From: Deltaproteobacteria bacterium
Lineage (GTDB): Bacteria; Myxococcota; XYA12-FULL-58-9; JAFGEK01
NCBI GenBank assembly: GCA_016931625.1
Contig: JAFGEK010000200.1
Coordinates: 1-64,000, forward strand
DNA: 64,000 nucleotides
Direction: 5' to 3'
How positions within the stretch are numbered: the stretch's first letter is position 1; each line of letters starts with the position of its first letter. Both the position numbers and the translations under genes were made by a program. Shown one piece after another: positions 9,998-17,768 of the stretch. The notes under the pieces are model-generated. The model made no database searches. It was not told where the DNA came from and worked only from the letters and a program-made list of their open reading frames with translations.

Positions 9998-10723
9998 ATG
10001 ACCAACGATAATAAATTAAATTCCCCGAGTGAACCGCTAGATGGCTCCGGGCAGATGTTTGATAAAATTGCAAAACGCTATGATTTACTCAATCGTATTT
10101 TAAGTATAGGTCAAGACCAGCATTGGCGTCGAGCGCAGATCGAAAAGCTGGCAATCTCAGGTGGCCCTGCCAATGTACTTGATTTAGCTACTGGTACAGC
10201 CGACGTCGCTCTGCAAATTGCTTATCGCTACCCTCAAGCAACAATCATCGGTGTTGATCCAAGTTTAGCTATGCTTGAGATTGGTCGCAAAAAAATTAAA
10301 AATGCCGGTCTTGAAAATCGTATTAACCTCATAGCTGGTGATGCCCAAGATTTACAATTTGCTGATGCTAGCTTTGATGCAGTATGTATGAGTTTCGGTA
10401 TTCGTAATGTGCCTAATCGTCAAAAAGCTTTGGCTGAAATAGCTCGAGTTACTCGCAAAGATGGCAAAGTATTGATTCTTGAATTGGCAAAAACCCAACA
10501 AGGACGTCTTGCCAAACTCGCACAATTATATTTGCGCTATATAATTCCTGGCATTGGTGGTTTATTAGCTGGGGCACATGAGTATAAATATTTACGTGAC
10601 TCAATTGCTACATTTCCAGGCGCAGATAAATTTGCCCAAATGATGCAAACCGCTGGTTTACATATTACAGCTATAGAGCATTTTTGTTTCGGAGTAGTAC
10701 ATCTGTTCATAGCAGAGAAATAA
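9998..10723 (+). CDS. ubiE: UbiE/MenG, demethylmenaquinone methyltransferase
   Basis: SAM-dependent C-methyltransferase for the last step of menaquinone synthesis. In 241 residues it shows motif I LDLATGTADVALQIA (~60), GVDPSLAMLEIG, GDAQDLQFADASFD and the family signature SFGIRNVPNRQKAL (~130). The sequence AAGGGTG 5-13 bases before the ATG may act as ribosome-binding site, and it lies within a TTAGGG-like palindrome (9982-9998). It is the last gene of the men block; a minus-strand gene remnant follows. Confidence 0.94.
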   Translation: MTNDNKLNSPSEPLDGSGQMFDKIAKRYDLLNRILSIGQDQHWRRAQIEKLAISGGPANVLDLATGTADVALQIAYRYPQATIIGVDPSLAMLEIGRKKIKNAGLENRINLIAGDAQDLQFADASFDAVCMSFGIRNVPNRQKALAEIARVTRKDGKVLILELAKTQQGRLAKLAQLYLRYIIPGIGGLLAGAHEYKYLRDSIATFPGADKFAQMMQTAGLHITAIEHFCFGVVHLFIAEK

Positions 10724-10724
10724 A

Positions 10725-10841
10725 CTACTGCTTTTCATACTCATATATTTCTAAAATCTCTTTATCGGTTAACACATGATTATAAATGCGAGCTTCATCA
10801 AGTCCACCTTTAAAATCGGGATCATTTTGTAAAACAATTAT
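10725..10841 (-). pseudogene. C-terminal remnant of a LamG-domain protein
   Basis: On the minus strand an open stretch of 38 codons ends in TAG at 10727-10725. The translation contains FKGGLDEARIYNHVLTDKEI followed by LEIYEYEK. This is the end of a LamG/concanavalin-A-like jelly-roll domain, whose usual closing pattern is F-x-G-x-x-D-E-x-R-I-Y-x-x-x-L-x-x-x-E-I. Upstream the frame meets a TGA inside lepB codons, so no start or domain body exists. It is a fragment joined directly to the lepB 3' end, presumably left by deletion or recombination. The frame and motif are seen; its history is inferred. Confidence 0.7.
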
Positions 10842-11770
10842 TCAATCCAGGTGCCTAAACGCTCGGTATTTAATCCGTCTTTACTCCACGACCACCAAAC
10901 AAATAATGAACGCCCGAGAATATTAGAAAGAGGTACTGACCCCCAAGAGCGACTATCATATGAACGATTACGATTATCACCCATCATAAACACATGACCC
11001 TCAGGTACTATTGCAGGGCCAAAATCTGCAGCAGTTATGGGCAAATTTACATCTTGTAATACAGTGTAGCTTTTACCACCTAAAATTTCGGTATAAGCAT
11101 AAGCGGCAAATCTATGCCAAGGTCCATCAATACGTTCGCGGTCAAGCTCGTTTACTCTCCCTTTAAAAACGCGTGGAACTTCTTTGCCATTTATATATAA
11201 AATACTGTTACGAACCATTATCTCATCACCAGGCAGACCTACAACTCGCTTAATATAATCCTCATGAGGCTCGATTGGCACCATAAACACCACAACATCA
11301 CCACGTTTTGGCATACCAAAATCAATAATTCGAATAGAGGTAAAAGGAATACGAATACCGTAAATGTATTTATTAACAAAAATTTGATCACCAATTGCCA
11401 ATGTCGGAATCATTGAGCCACTTGGAATTTTGAATGCTTCAATAACAAATGCACGTAATAGTAATGCGGCAAGTACAGCGATAAAAATAGATTCAAAAGA
11501 CTCTCGCCATGCTGGTTTTTTAAATGCGGATAAATGTTTTGTTAATAATCCCTCAAGTTTATCACCGGTTTTGCGCATTACTGCCATTTCACCGCGTTGT
11601 CTTGCATCGCCTAGCGCAGCAACCGCATCATCTATTTCTTTCCCTATATTTGCATTTAAATGTTTTCCCCCGCGGCGGATAAGTCGATTAGCCTCTTTTA
11701 TTCGAGTTTTTGCTTCTTTACGCGCAGCACGGAGTTTAAAATCGAACCAACGAGACACTGAGTAATTCAT
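10838..11770 (-). CDS. lepB: LepB, signal peptidase I
   Basis: Inner-membrane serine protease that removes Sec/Tat signal peptides. In 310 residues there is a ~90-residue charged N-terminal region, likely cytoplasmic and helical. A membrane segment follows (SIFIAVLAALLLRAFVI, ~94-110), then PSGSM with the catalytic serine at ~119, and DYIKRVVGLPGDE with the general-base lysine at ~174. The conserved MGDNRNRSYDSR lies near 270. The N-terminal cytoplasmic extension is longer than in E. coli LepB and there is only one clear membrane segment. It lies 12 bases after lepA on the same strand, the usual lepA-lepB pairing. Confidence 0.95.
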   Translation of the reverse strand: MNYSVSRWFDFKLRAARKEAKTRIKEANRLIRRGGKHLNANIGKEIDDAVAALGDARQRGEMAVMRKTGDKLEGLLTKHLSAFKKPAWRESFESIFIAVLAALLLRAFVIEAFKIPSGSMIPTLAIGDQIFVNKYIYGIRIPFTSIRIIDFGMPKRGDVVVFMVPIEPHEDYIKRVVGLPGDEIMVRNSILYINGKEVPRVFKGRVNELDRERIDGPWHRFAAYAYTEILGGKSYTVLQDVNLPITAADFGPAIVPEGHVFMMGDNRNRSYDSRSWGSVPLSNILGRSLFVWWSWSKDGLNTERLGTWIE

Positions 11771-11782
11771 AAGTACATACCT

Positions 11783-13579
11783 CTACTCCATTTTTAGAAC
11801 AGCAAGAAAAGCTTCTTGCGGTATTTCTACTGATCCTATGGCTTTCATACGCTTTTTGCCTTCTTTTTGCTTCTCTAGCAACTTGCGCTTTCGGGTAATA
11901 TCACCACCATAACACTTAGCCGTGACATTTTTTCGATAAGCTTTTACTGTTGTTCGAGCAATTACCCTGGTACCGATAGCCGCCTGTATTGCTACTTCAT
12001 ATTGTTGACGTGGTATCAGTTCTTTAAGCCTACTAGATAACTGTTGTCCACGCATAAATGCTCTATCGCGATGTGCAATGATTGAAAGCGCATCAACTAT
12101 TTCGCCATTAACTAAAATATCTAATTTAATAAGATCTGCAGTTTGATAACCTGCTAATTCGTAATCCCATGAGGCATAACCCCGCGAAACACTTTTAAGT
12201 CGGTCGTAAAAATCGAAAACGACTTCAGATAATGGTAATTCATAGCGTAACATTACTCGGTCATGCCCAACGTAGTTTAAATCTTTTTGGCGACCACGAC
12301 GCTCTTCACATAACTTCATAATTGCGCCAACGAATTCTTGCGGTATGTGAATTTGTGCAGAAATTAGTGGTTCTTCGATATGGTCAATAGATTGAACTGC
12401 CGGCAATTTCGCAGGATTATCTAAAGCCAACACTTCACCATCTTGCGTATAAACCTGATAAACTACGGTTGGGGCTGTGGTAATTAAATCAATATTATAT
12501 TCACGCTCTAGCCGTTCTTGAACTATCTCCATATGCAAAAGCCCTAAGAATCCACAACGAAAACCAAATCCTAATGCTTGCGAAGTCTCGGGCTCAAAAT
12601 GAAATGAAGCGTCATTTAGCTGCAATTTTTCTAAAGCTTCTTTAAGCTCACTGTAATCTTTTGGGTCTACTGGAAAAATACCAGAAAATACCATTGGCTT
12701 GGCTTCTTTAAATCCCGCTAATGGTTCACGGCATGGCTTATCTGGATCAGTAATAGTATCACCAATTTGGGTTTGGTGAATTTCTTTAATATTAGCAATT
12801 ACAAAACCAACTTCACCAGGCCCCAATTCATCGAGTTTTTCAGCAAATGGCGTAAATGCACCGACCTCTTGTACTTCGAATATTCCCCCCATACGCATTA
12901 GTTTAATACGACCACCTTTTTTAATTACACCATCATGCACACGGCAAAGCATCACAATACCGCGATAAGAATCATACCAAGAATCAAACAATAAAGCCTT
13001 AAGTGGATTATCACGTTCACCTTGCGGTGGTGGAATATAACGCACTACCGCTTCAAGAGCTTCTGACACACCCTGACCAGTTTTACCTGATGTAGCTATA
13101 GCAATACTGCTATCAAGACCTAATATCTCTTCTATTTCTTCTTTGGCGCGCTGAACATCCGCGCTAGCTAAATCGATTTTATTAATTACTGGTATTATTT
13201 CAAGATTGCTATCAATAGCCAAATAGGCATTAGCAAGAGTCTGTGCTTCTACGCCTTGAGTTGCATCAACTATTAAAATAGCACCATCACAAGCCGACAA
13301 TGAACGTGAAACTTCATAAGTGAAATCTACATGTCCGGGTGTATCAATAAGATTAAAAAGATATTCATTACCATCTTGTGATTTAAATTTTAAACGTACC
13401 GCTTGAGCTTTTATGGTGATACCGCGCTCGCGTTCGAGTTCCATTTTATCTAATAATTGGTCTTGGCGATTGCGGTCGTTTACTGCACCACACACGTCAA
13501 GGACACGGTCGGCAAAAGTACTTTTGCCATGGTCAATGTGCGCAATAATCGAGAAATTGCGAATTTTTGATAGAGTCAT
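11783..13579 (-). CDS. lepA: LepA, elongation factor 4
   Basis: Ribosome-associated translational GTPase that back-translocates or helps initiation complexes mature. It is 598 residues, the standard length. G1 is AHIDHGKST (~13), the switch region [14 protein letters not shown] is followed by DTPGHVDF, G4 is NKID, and the C-terminal domain has the LepA-specific [19 protein letters not shown]. It precedes lepB. A small ribbon-helix-helix gene lies 34 bases upstream, with a short ACCGGT hairpin between them. Confidence 0.97.
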   Translation of the reverse strand: MTLSKIRNFSIIAHIDHGKSTFADRVLDVCGAVNDRNRQDQLLDKMELERERGITIKAQAVRLKFKSQDGNEYLFNLIDTPGHVDFTYEVSRSLSACDGAILIVDATQGVEAQTLANAYLAIDSNLEIIPVINKIDLASADVQRAKEEIEEILGLDSSIAIATSGKTGQGVSEALEAVVRYIPPPQGERDNPLKALLFDSWYDSYRGIVMLCRVHDGVIKKGGRIKLMRMGGIFEVQEVGAFTPFAEKLDELGPGEVGFVIANIKEIHQTQIGDTITDPDKPCREPLAGFKEAKPMVFSGIFPVDPKDYSELKEALEKLQLNDASFHFEPETSQALGFGFRCGFLGLLHMEIVQERLEREYNIDLITTAPTVVYQVYTQDGEVLALDNPAKLPAVQSIDHIEEPLISAQIHIPQEFVGAIMKLCEERRGRQKDLNYVGHDRVMLRYELPLSEVVFDFYDRLKSVSRGYASWDYELAGYQTADLIKLDILVNGEIVDALSIIAHRDRAFMRGQQLSSRLKELIPRQQYEVAIQAAIGTRVIARTTVKAYRKNVTAKCYGGDITRKRKLLEKQKEGKKRMKAIGSVEIPQEAFLAVLKME

Positions 13580-13596
13580 GAAGTGGCAAATTTTAC

Positions 13597-13612
13597 ACCG
13601 GTTATTACCGGT
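13597..13612 (-). terminator. possible hairpin between the RHH gene and lepA
   Basis: ACCGGT-TATT-ACCGGT forms a 6-bp stem with a 4-base loop. It sits just after the RHH stop codon and just before the lepA start. Read on the minus strand it is not followed by a strong U-run, so it may be an attenuator or RNA-stability hairpin rather than a terminator. Confidence 0.3.
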
Positions 13613-13613
13613 T

Positions 13614-13808
13614 TTAACGATCTACAAGTGTTAGTTGACCAGGAAGCTTTTCAGCGTTTGCTTTAAGAACCAAATCAATACCCTGGCGAATGTATTCTGC
13701 AACAGGCACACGTGTACGCTCGTGCAGCTGTTTAAGCTTTTCTGCTTGACCTCTAGTGATATACACCGTGGTTGATATTTTTTTCTCGTTTTCTGACAAA
13801 ATTAGCAC
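13614..13808 (-). CDS. small ribbon-helix-helix (CopG/MetJ-type) protein
   Basis: 64 residues, probably a dimeric DNA-binding regulator. After a short leader the sequence [20 protein letters not shown] supplies the beta-strand and first helix, and [16 protein letters not shown] the second helix, the normal RHH layout. The ~15-residue tail is not recognised. No toxin gene adjoins it, so I do not call it an antitoxin. It precedes lepA by 34 bases and may be co-transcribed. The target is unknown. Confidence 0.7.
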   Translation of the reverse strand: MLILSENEKKISTTVYITRGQAEKLKQLHERTRVPVAEYIRQGIDLVLKANAEKLPGQLTLVDR

Positions 13809-13871
13809 CTCGCCGACAAGCCTACCCTACATAGAATGCATGGTAAGGCATGTCAATGCTCACATACGTTC

Positions 13872-13899
13872 TTGACAATAACTACAAACTGCCTAGCAT
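13872..13899 (+). promoter_or_regulatory. candidate sigma70-type promoter for the roadblock-like gene
   Basis: A perfect -35 hexamer TTGACA (13872-13877) is followed 16 bases later by TAGCAT (13894-13899), which matches the -10 consensus at four of six positions. It lies about 100 bases upstream of the ATG at 13998, in the divergent gap between the RHH gene and the plus-strand gene. Confidence 0.35.
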
Positions 13900-13997
13900 G
13901 AATGTAAGTATCAAATCACAATACGTTTTTAAATTGTAAGAGTCGTAAACGCAAAAAAAGTCTTTTGTTTTTAACTAATTAAACGAAGAAAGATTCA

Positions 13998-14372
13998 ATG
14001 ATTAGTGAGATAACTAAAAATATCACCAAAATACTTGATAGATTAGTTGCTCTGGGTGAGATCAAAGCAGCAATGCTTCATGATCGCAGTGGTATCTGTG
14101 TCGCCTCTTGTGGAGATATCGATAGTATTGCGGTCGTATCTGATACCCATTTTGGTAAAAAGCTTGATTTGGGCCACATTTGTCGTGACGAATGTGGTTC
14201 TACTGTACTATCTCAAAACGAAAACGATGCTGTACGTTTAGAAGCAATTGCCGCGCACTATATTTTAACATTAGTGTTAAGTAATCCATTGATTGACAAG
14301 GTCTTGCGGTTGCGAATTGATACCGCGAAGCGTGATTTGGGACGTGTGTTATTAAACCCTAAAAATTTATAG
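13998..14372 (+). CDS. roadblock/LC7-like small protein
   Basis: 124 residues. The N-terminal pattern (amphipathic helix, then EIKAAMLHDRSGICVASCGD) is like the first helix and strand pair of roadblock/LC7 domains, which in this group of bacteria often accompany small GTPases. A C-terminal helical part (AVRLEAIAAHYILTLVL) is also compatible. Four cysteines are present. The assignment is by fold pattern only. GAAGAAAGA lies 7 bases before the ATG. No partner GTPase is adjacent, and the gene converges on the SPOR-domain gene. Confidence 0.55.
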   Translation: MISEITKNITKILDRLVALGEIKAAMLHDRSGICVASCGDIDSIAVVSDTHFGKKLDLGHICRDECGSTVLSQNENDAVRLEAIAAHYILTLVLSNPLIDKVLRLRIDTAKRDLGRVLLNPKNL

Positions 14373-14384
14373 CTTTAATTGTAA

Positions 14385-14402
14385 TCAGGGGGGTGTTCCT
14401 AA
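14385..14402. repeat. degenerate TTAGGG-type motif between convergent genes
   Basis: TCAGGGGGGTGTTCCTAA resembles the reverse complement of the 17-mer with one extra G. Its right end supplies the SPOR gene stop (TAG, read on the minus strand at 14401-14399), and it follows the roadblock-like gene stop by 12 bases. Confidence 0.35.
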
Positions 14403-15139
14403 TCTGCTTTAAGGATCCAAGCAGGTATATCCGCGCGAGCTAACAACGCTTTAGCATCTTTGGCTTTTTCAACGTCTTTAAACCTACCCATACGGACACG
14501 ATACCAAGTGCCTTTACCATTGATCTTTGAAGAAATAACAAACGGACGATAGCCTTTACGCTCAAGTGAAGCAGCATAGGCCTTTGCCTCTTCAATGGTC
14601 TGAAAAGAACTTACTTGGACCGTAAATTCCCCTGGTTGTGCTGGACCGCGTCCAAGTGCCGCAATCAAATCAGTATCTTTTACTTTATGCGAAGAACTCA
14701 TCGTAGGTGGTGAATTGACAATTTCTGTTGGCGCTGGTGTTGCTGCCTTTGGTTCAGTATTTGATAATTTTTTTCCTTTTTCAATTTGCTCAACTGCTGA
14801 TGCAGTAGTCTCGTCAACATTTTGTGAGACTATAGGTGACGCCGTTTCAGTTTTTAACTTCGCTTGCATTTCTTTACGATTGCTGCGTGCTTCTTCTGAA
14901 GGTGCGGTTAACTTATTATAAAAAGTTAATTTTTGCAGCCGTTCACCATCAGCATCTATTTCAGCGATGCTATCACGTGTGGCATTACGCGCTTCAATAT
15001 ACGCAGCGCGTTTACCTACCATCATCCCCAACGCAAATACTGCGCCAAGCGCTATAACGGCTCCCAGCGTCAGCCAAATAAGCTGCATACGCTCAAGCCT
15101 TACTTCTACTCGTTCTCGAATACGTCTGCTATCACGCAT
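14399..15139 (-). CDS. SPOR-domain inner-membrane protein
   Basis: Probably binds denuded septal peptidoglycan. I choose the ATG at 15139 (MRDSRRIRERVEV...) because AAGGAG lies 10 bases upstream; a longer frame from 15220 would overlap argS. The protein has a basic cytoplasmic N-terminus, one membrane helix (LIWLTLGAVIALGAVFALGM, ~17-36), a long acidic/Pro-Thr periplasmic linker, and a C-terminal SPOR domain. That domain starts at FTVQVSSFQTIEEAKAYAAS and contains YRPFVISSKINGKGTWYRVR and a final DIPAWILKAD. It lies 37 bases downstream of argS on the same strand. Confidence 0.85.
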   Translation of the reverse strand: MRDSRRIRERVEVRLERMQLIWLTLGAVIALGAVFALGMMVGKRAAYIEARNATRDSIAEIDADGERLQKLTFYNKLTAPSEEARSNRKEMQAKLKTETASPIVSQNVDETTASAVEQIEKGKKLSNTEPKAATPAPTEIVNSPPTMSSSHKVKDTDLIAALGRGPAQPGEFTVQVSSFQTIEEAKAYAASLERKGYRPFVISSKINGKGTWYRVRMGRFKDVEKAKDAKALLARADIPAWILKAD

Positions 15140-15176
15140 GGCTGTTGCACTCCTTAAAAAAGTCAAATTACCAATT

Positions 15177-16886
15177 TTAAAACTCTTCAATAGCCATTTG
15201 CTCTGGCGCTTGTACCCCAAGAATATCTTCTAATAAGGCCTTAAGCGTTACTTGTAAGCCACGGCATAACAATAATCTTGCTTTAGTTTTATCCGGGTCA
15301 TCAGAAATAACCCGCTCAGTATTTTTATATTTAGTATAATAACTATGAAACTGTGCTATCAGTTCTTGCACATAATGAACAATACGATGCGGCTCACGCA
15401 AAAGCGCCGCATCACGTATTACTTCTGGTGCCAAGGCCATCATTTTAATAAGATTTAATTCAGCCTGTAGAACTAATGCATCGAAGGTGCCCTCGCTGTA
15501 TATTGGTTGCGCAATACCCATACTACTTGCACGACGAGCAATAGAGCACATCCGGGCATGCCCCATCTGCGCATAATATACTGGATTATCTAGAGATTTC
15601 TTAGCCGCCAGTTCAAGATCAAAATCTAATTGGGCATCAGAGCGGCGCATAATAAAGAAATAGCGAGTAGCGTCACAACCAGCCTCACTAATAACCTCAC
15701 GCAACCATACTGCCGTACCTAAGCGTTTGCCCATACGCACAGCTTCACCACCACGAGATAGTGAAACCATTTGCACTAGCAATACATCTAAGGCGTTAGC
15801 GTCCCAGCCAGTAGCCACCATTGCTGCTTTAACTCGCGCAATATAGCCGCCATGATCAGCACCCCAGATATCAATAAGTTGTTTAAAACCACGTTGCATT
15901 TTATCGTCATGGTATAAGATATCAGAGGCAAAATAAGTTGGCCGACCATCTTCACGAACTACTACGCGGTCTTTGTCATCGCCAAGGTCAGTAGTACGAA
16001 ACCATTTTTTGCCGTCTTCTTCATAAATATGACCCGATTTTTTCAGTCGTGAAACGATATCAGTTAAACCAAGGCGGTCAGTTAACTCGCGCTCAGAAAC
16101 AAAACGGTCAAAACGTACCCCAAAGCTTTCAAGATCTGCTTTGATGCGAACGAGCATACTTTCAATACCCGCGTCGCGAAAAATCGGCAACCAATCATCT
16201 TCAATGACGTTAAGAAATTTATCGCCATGCTTTTCTTTTATCTCATTGGCGATATCACCAATATATTCACCTGGATAGAAATCTTCTGGTGCAACAAATT
16301 CTCGCCCAAATAGTTCGCCATATCGCAAATAGATTGAGCGCGCCATAATATCGCATTGATTACCGAGGTCATTAACATAATATTCTCGCTCAACTTTATA
16401 TCCAGAAGCTGCAAGCATATTGCAAATTACATCACCGGTTACCGCGCCACGACCATGTGCAATATGTAATGGGCCAGTTGGATTAGCACTGACAAATTCA
16501 ACCAGCACCCGCTCGCCTCTACCTGCATTGGTTTTAATAAAATCTGGGCCTGCCGCAAGAATACCTGCTAAAGACTCGCGCCATGCATCGTCAGAAACAA
16601 ACAAATTTAAAAAACCAGCGTCCGCTACCTCTGTTTTAGTTAATAATCCGTTGGCATCACCAAGTTTTTCTTGCAATTTAGTCGCAATAACACGTGGCGG
16701 TTGTTTGAACTTTTTAGCAAGTGCAAGAGCGATATTAGCAGCATAATCACCGTGTTCTGCTTGTTTAGGAGGTTGTAGGGAAACCTCCGATGGCACATCT
16801 TCAAGCCCATGTTCACCATGCAATTGAGCAACAGCGACATGCAATTTTTCTTCTAGTTTTTGTTTTATCGTTGTAAAACTGGGCAT
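15177..16886 (-). CDS. argS: ArgS, arginyl-tRNA synthetase
   Basis: Class I aminoacyl-tRNA synthetase. The 569 residues fit the family. There is an N-terminal Add-1 domain (1-~100). The HIGH-type motif PLHIAHGRGAVTGD is at ~125, the KMSK region is degenerate as in many ArgS proteins (AVRMGKRLGTAVWL), and the C-terminal DALR anticodon-binding domain is helical. The ATG at 16886 has no strong ribosome-binding site in view. The gene lies between tRNA-Val and the SPOR gene, all on the minus strand. Confidence 0.96.
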   Translation of the reverse strand: MPSFTTIKQKLEEKLHVAVAQLHGEHGLEDVPSEVSLQPPKQAEHGDYAANIALALAKKFKQPPRVIATKLQEKLGDANGLLTKTEVADAGFLNLFVSDDAWRESLAGILAAGPDFIKTNAGRGERVLVEFVSANPTGPLHIAHGRGAVTGDVICNMLAASGYKVEREYYVNDLGNQCDIMARSIYLRYGELFGREFVAPEDFYPGEYIGDIANEIKEKHGDKFLNVIEDDWLPIFRDAGIESMLVRIKADLESFGVRFDRFVSERELTDRLGLTDIVSRLKKSGHIYEEDGKKWFRTTDLGDDKDRVVVREDGRPTYFASDILYHDDKMQRGFKQLIDIWGADHGGYIARVKAAMVATGWDANALDVLLVQMVSLSRGGEAVRMGKRLGTAVWLREVISEAGCDATRYFFIMRRSDAQLDFDLELAAKKSLDNPVYYAQMGHARMCSIARRASSMGIAQPIYSEGTFDALVLQAELNLIKMMALAPEVIRDAALLREPHRIVHYVQELIAQFHSYYTKYKNTERVISDDPDKTKARLLLCRGLQVTLKALLEDILGVQAPEQMAIEEF

Positions 16887-16977
16887 TTTTTGGCCTTCTA
16901 ATATGAGATCCTACAGATGTATCGGCTTACGTCAAATTACCGGCGTTAGCATCAATTGTATTTGAGGTACATTAAAA

Positions 16978-17052
<75 letters not shown>

Positions 17053-17199
17053 TATTGTATTGACGCTTTCTACCGATTTCACCGTGATGGTCAAGCAAAA
17101 AAGTGCATTTTAACTATGTACAACTCGAAATAGCTTTGATTTGTCGATGTAATATAATACTCATATCATTTAGATTTTTTACTTTTAGGAGTCACCTGA

Positions 17200-17718
17200 T
17201 TGCCTCGACAAACCTCAAAAGACCTGAGTTTCGTTAGCGCTGGTGATGCCCTACTAGCAGCACTTGGTAAAACTGGTTTATCTGACCAAGCACGGCGACT
17301 AATGATTAGCCAAATCTGGACTAAAGCTGTTGGCAAACAAACCGCTCGGCACACTGAACCAGACGGATTTTCGCGGGGTGTCTTGCGAGTTAAAGCTAGC
17401 TCAGCAGCGTGGCAAAATGAATTAACCTTTTTAAAAGCTGAAATAATAAATCGCCTAAATGATGTTTTAGGTAAAAAAATAGTTCGTGAAATTCGTGTGG
17501 TAGCAGGTTCAGTGCGACGCTTAAGTGAAGTTCGCAAACCACCTTGGCTAAATCAACTATCTACTGCAAAAGAACAAGAAATAGCCGACGCAAATAGTTT
17601 GCCTATAAAAGATGATGAAGTTCGAGCGAGTTTTGAACACTTGATGTGTCTACATTTAAAAGCGTCTCGTTATCTCAATACTTCAGAACACGGTAAAAAA
17701 CGACACAGCAAGTTTTAA
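17200..17718 (+). CDS. dciA: DciA-like (DUF721) protein
   Basis: Putative loader or interaction partner of the replicative helicase DnaB. The DUF721 domain covers about residues 10-105: an N-terminal helical part (SAGDALLAALGKTGLSDQ), the conserved IWTKAVGKQTARHTEP, then GVLRVKASSAAWQNELTFLK and LNDVLGKKIVREIRVVAG. The start is TTG at 17200 with AGGAG about 10 bases upstream; no ATG fits the domain. The last 60 residues are outside the domain, and a 32-bp segment there is repeated just past the stop codon (see repeats), so the native C-terminus is uncertain. Confidence 0.8.
   Translation: MPRQTSKDLSFVSAGDALLAALGKTGLSDQARRLMISQIWTKAVGKQTARHTEPDGFSRGVLRVKASSAAWQNELTFLKAEIINRLNDVLGKKIVREIRVVAGSVRRLSEVRKPPWLNQLSTAKEQEIADANSLPIKDDEVRASFEHLMCLHLKASRYLNTSEHGKKRHSKF
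17631..17662 (+). repeat. 32-bp direct repeat, copy 1 (inside dciA)
   Basis: This copy starts TTTTGAACACTTGATGTGTC and encodes FEHLMCLHLK in the dciA frame. The second copy begins 82 bases downstream and differs at about two positions. Confidence 0.85.
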
Positions 17719-17744
17719 ACACTTGATGTGTCTATATTTAAAAG
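17713..17744 (+). repeat. 32-bp direct repeat, copy 2 (across the dciA stop)
   Basis: Begins TTTTAAACACTTGATGTGTC. The spacing of 82 bases is not a multiple of three, so this copy is read in another frame and provides the dciA TAA (17716-17718). Read in the frame of copy 1 it would give FKHLMCLYLKESG then a stop. Confidence 0.85.
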
Positions 17745-17768
17745 AAAGTGGTTAAACATATAGGTTCT

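Noticed and set aside
13413-13634. 73-residue plus-strand open frame opposite lepA
   Set aside because: It is a shadow of the conserved lepA N-terminus.
13614-13808. Ribbon-helix-helix gene as antitoxin of a toxin-antitoxin pair
   Set aside because: Neighbours are lepA and a divergent roadblock-like gene; no toxin-sized gene adjoins it.
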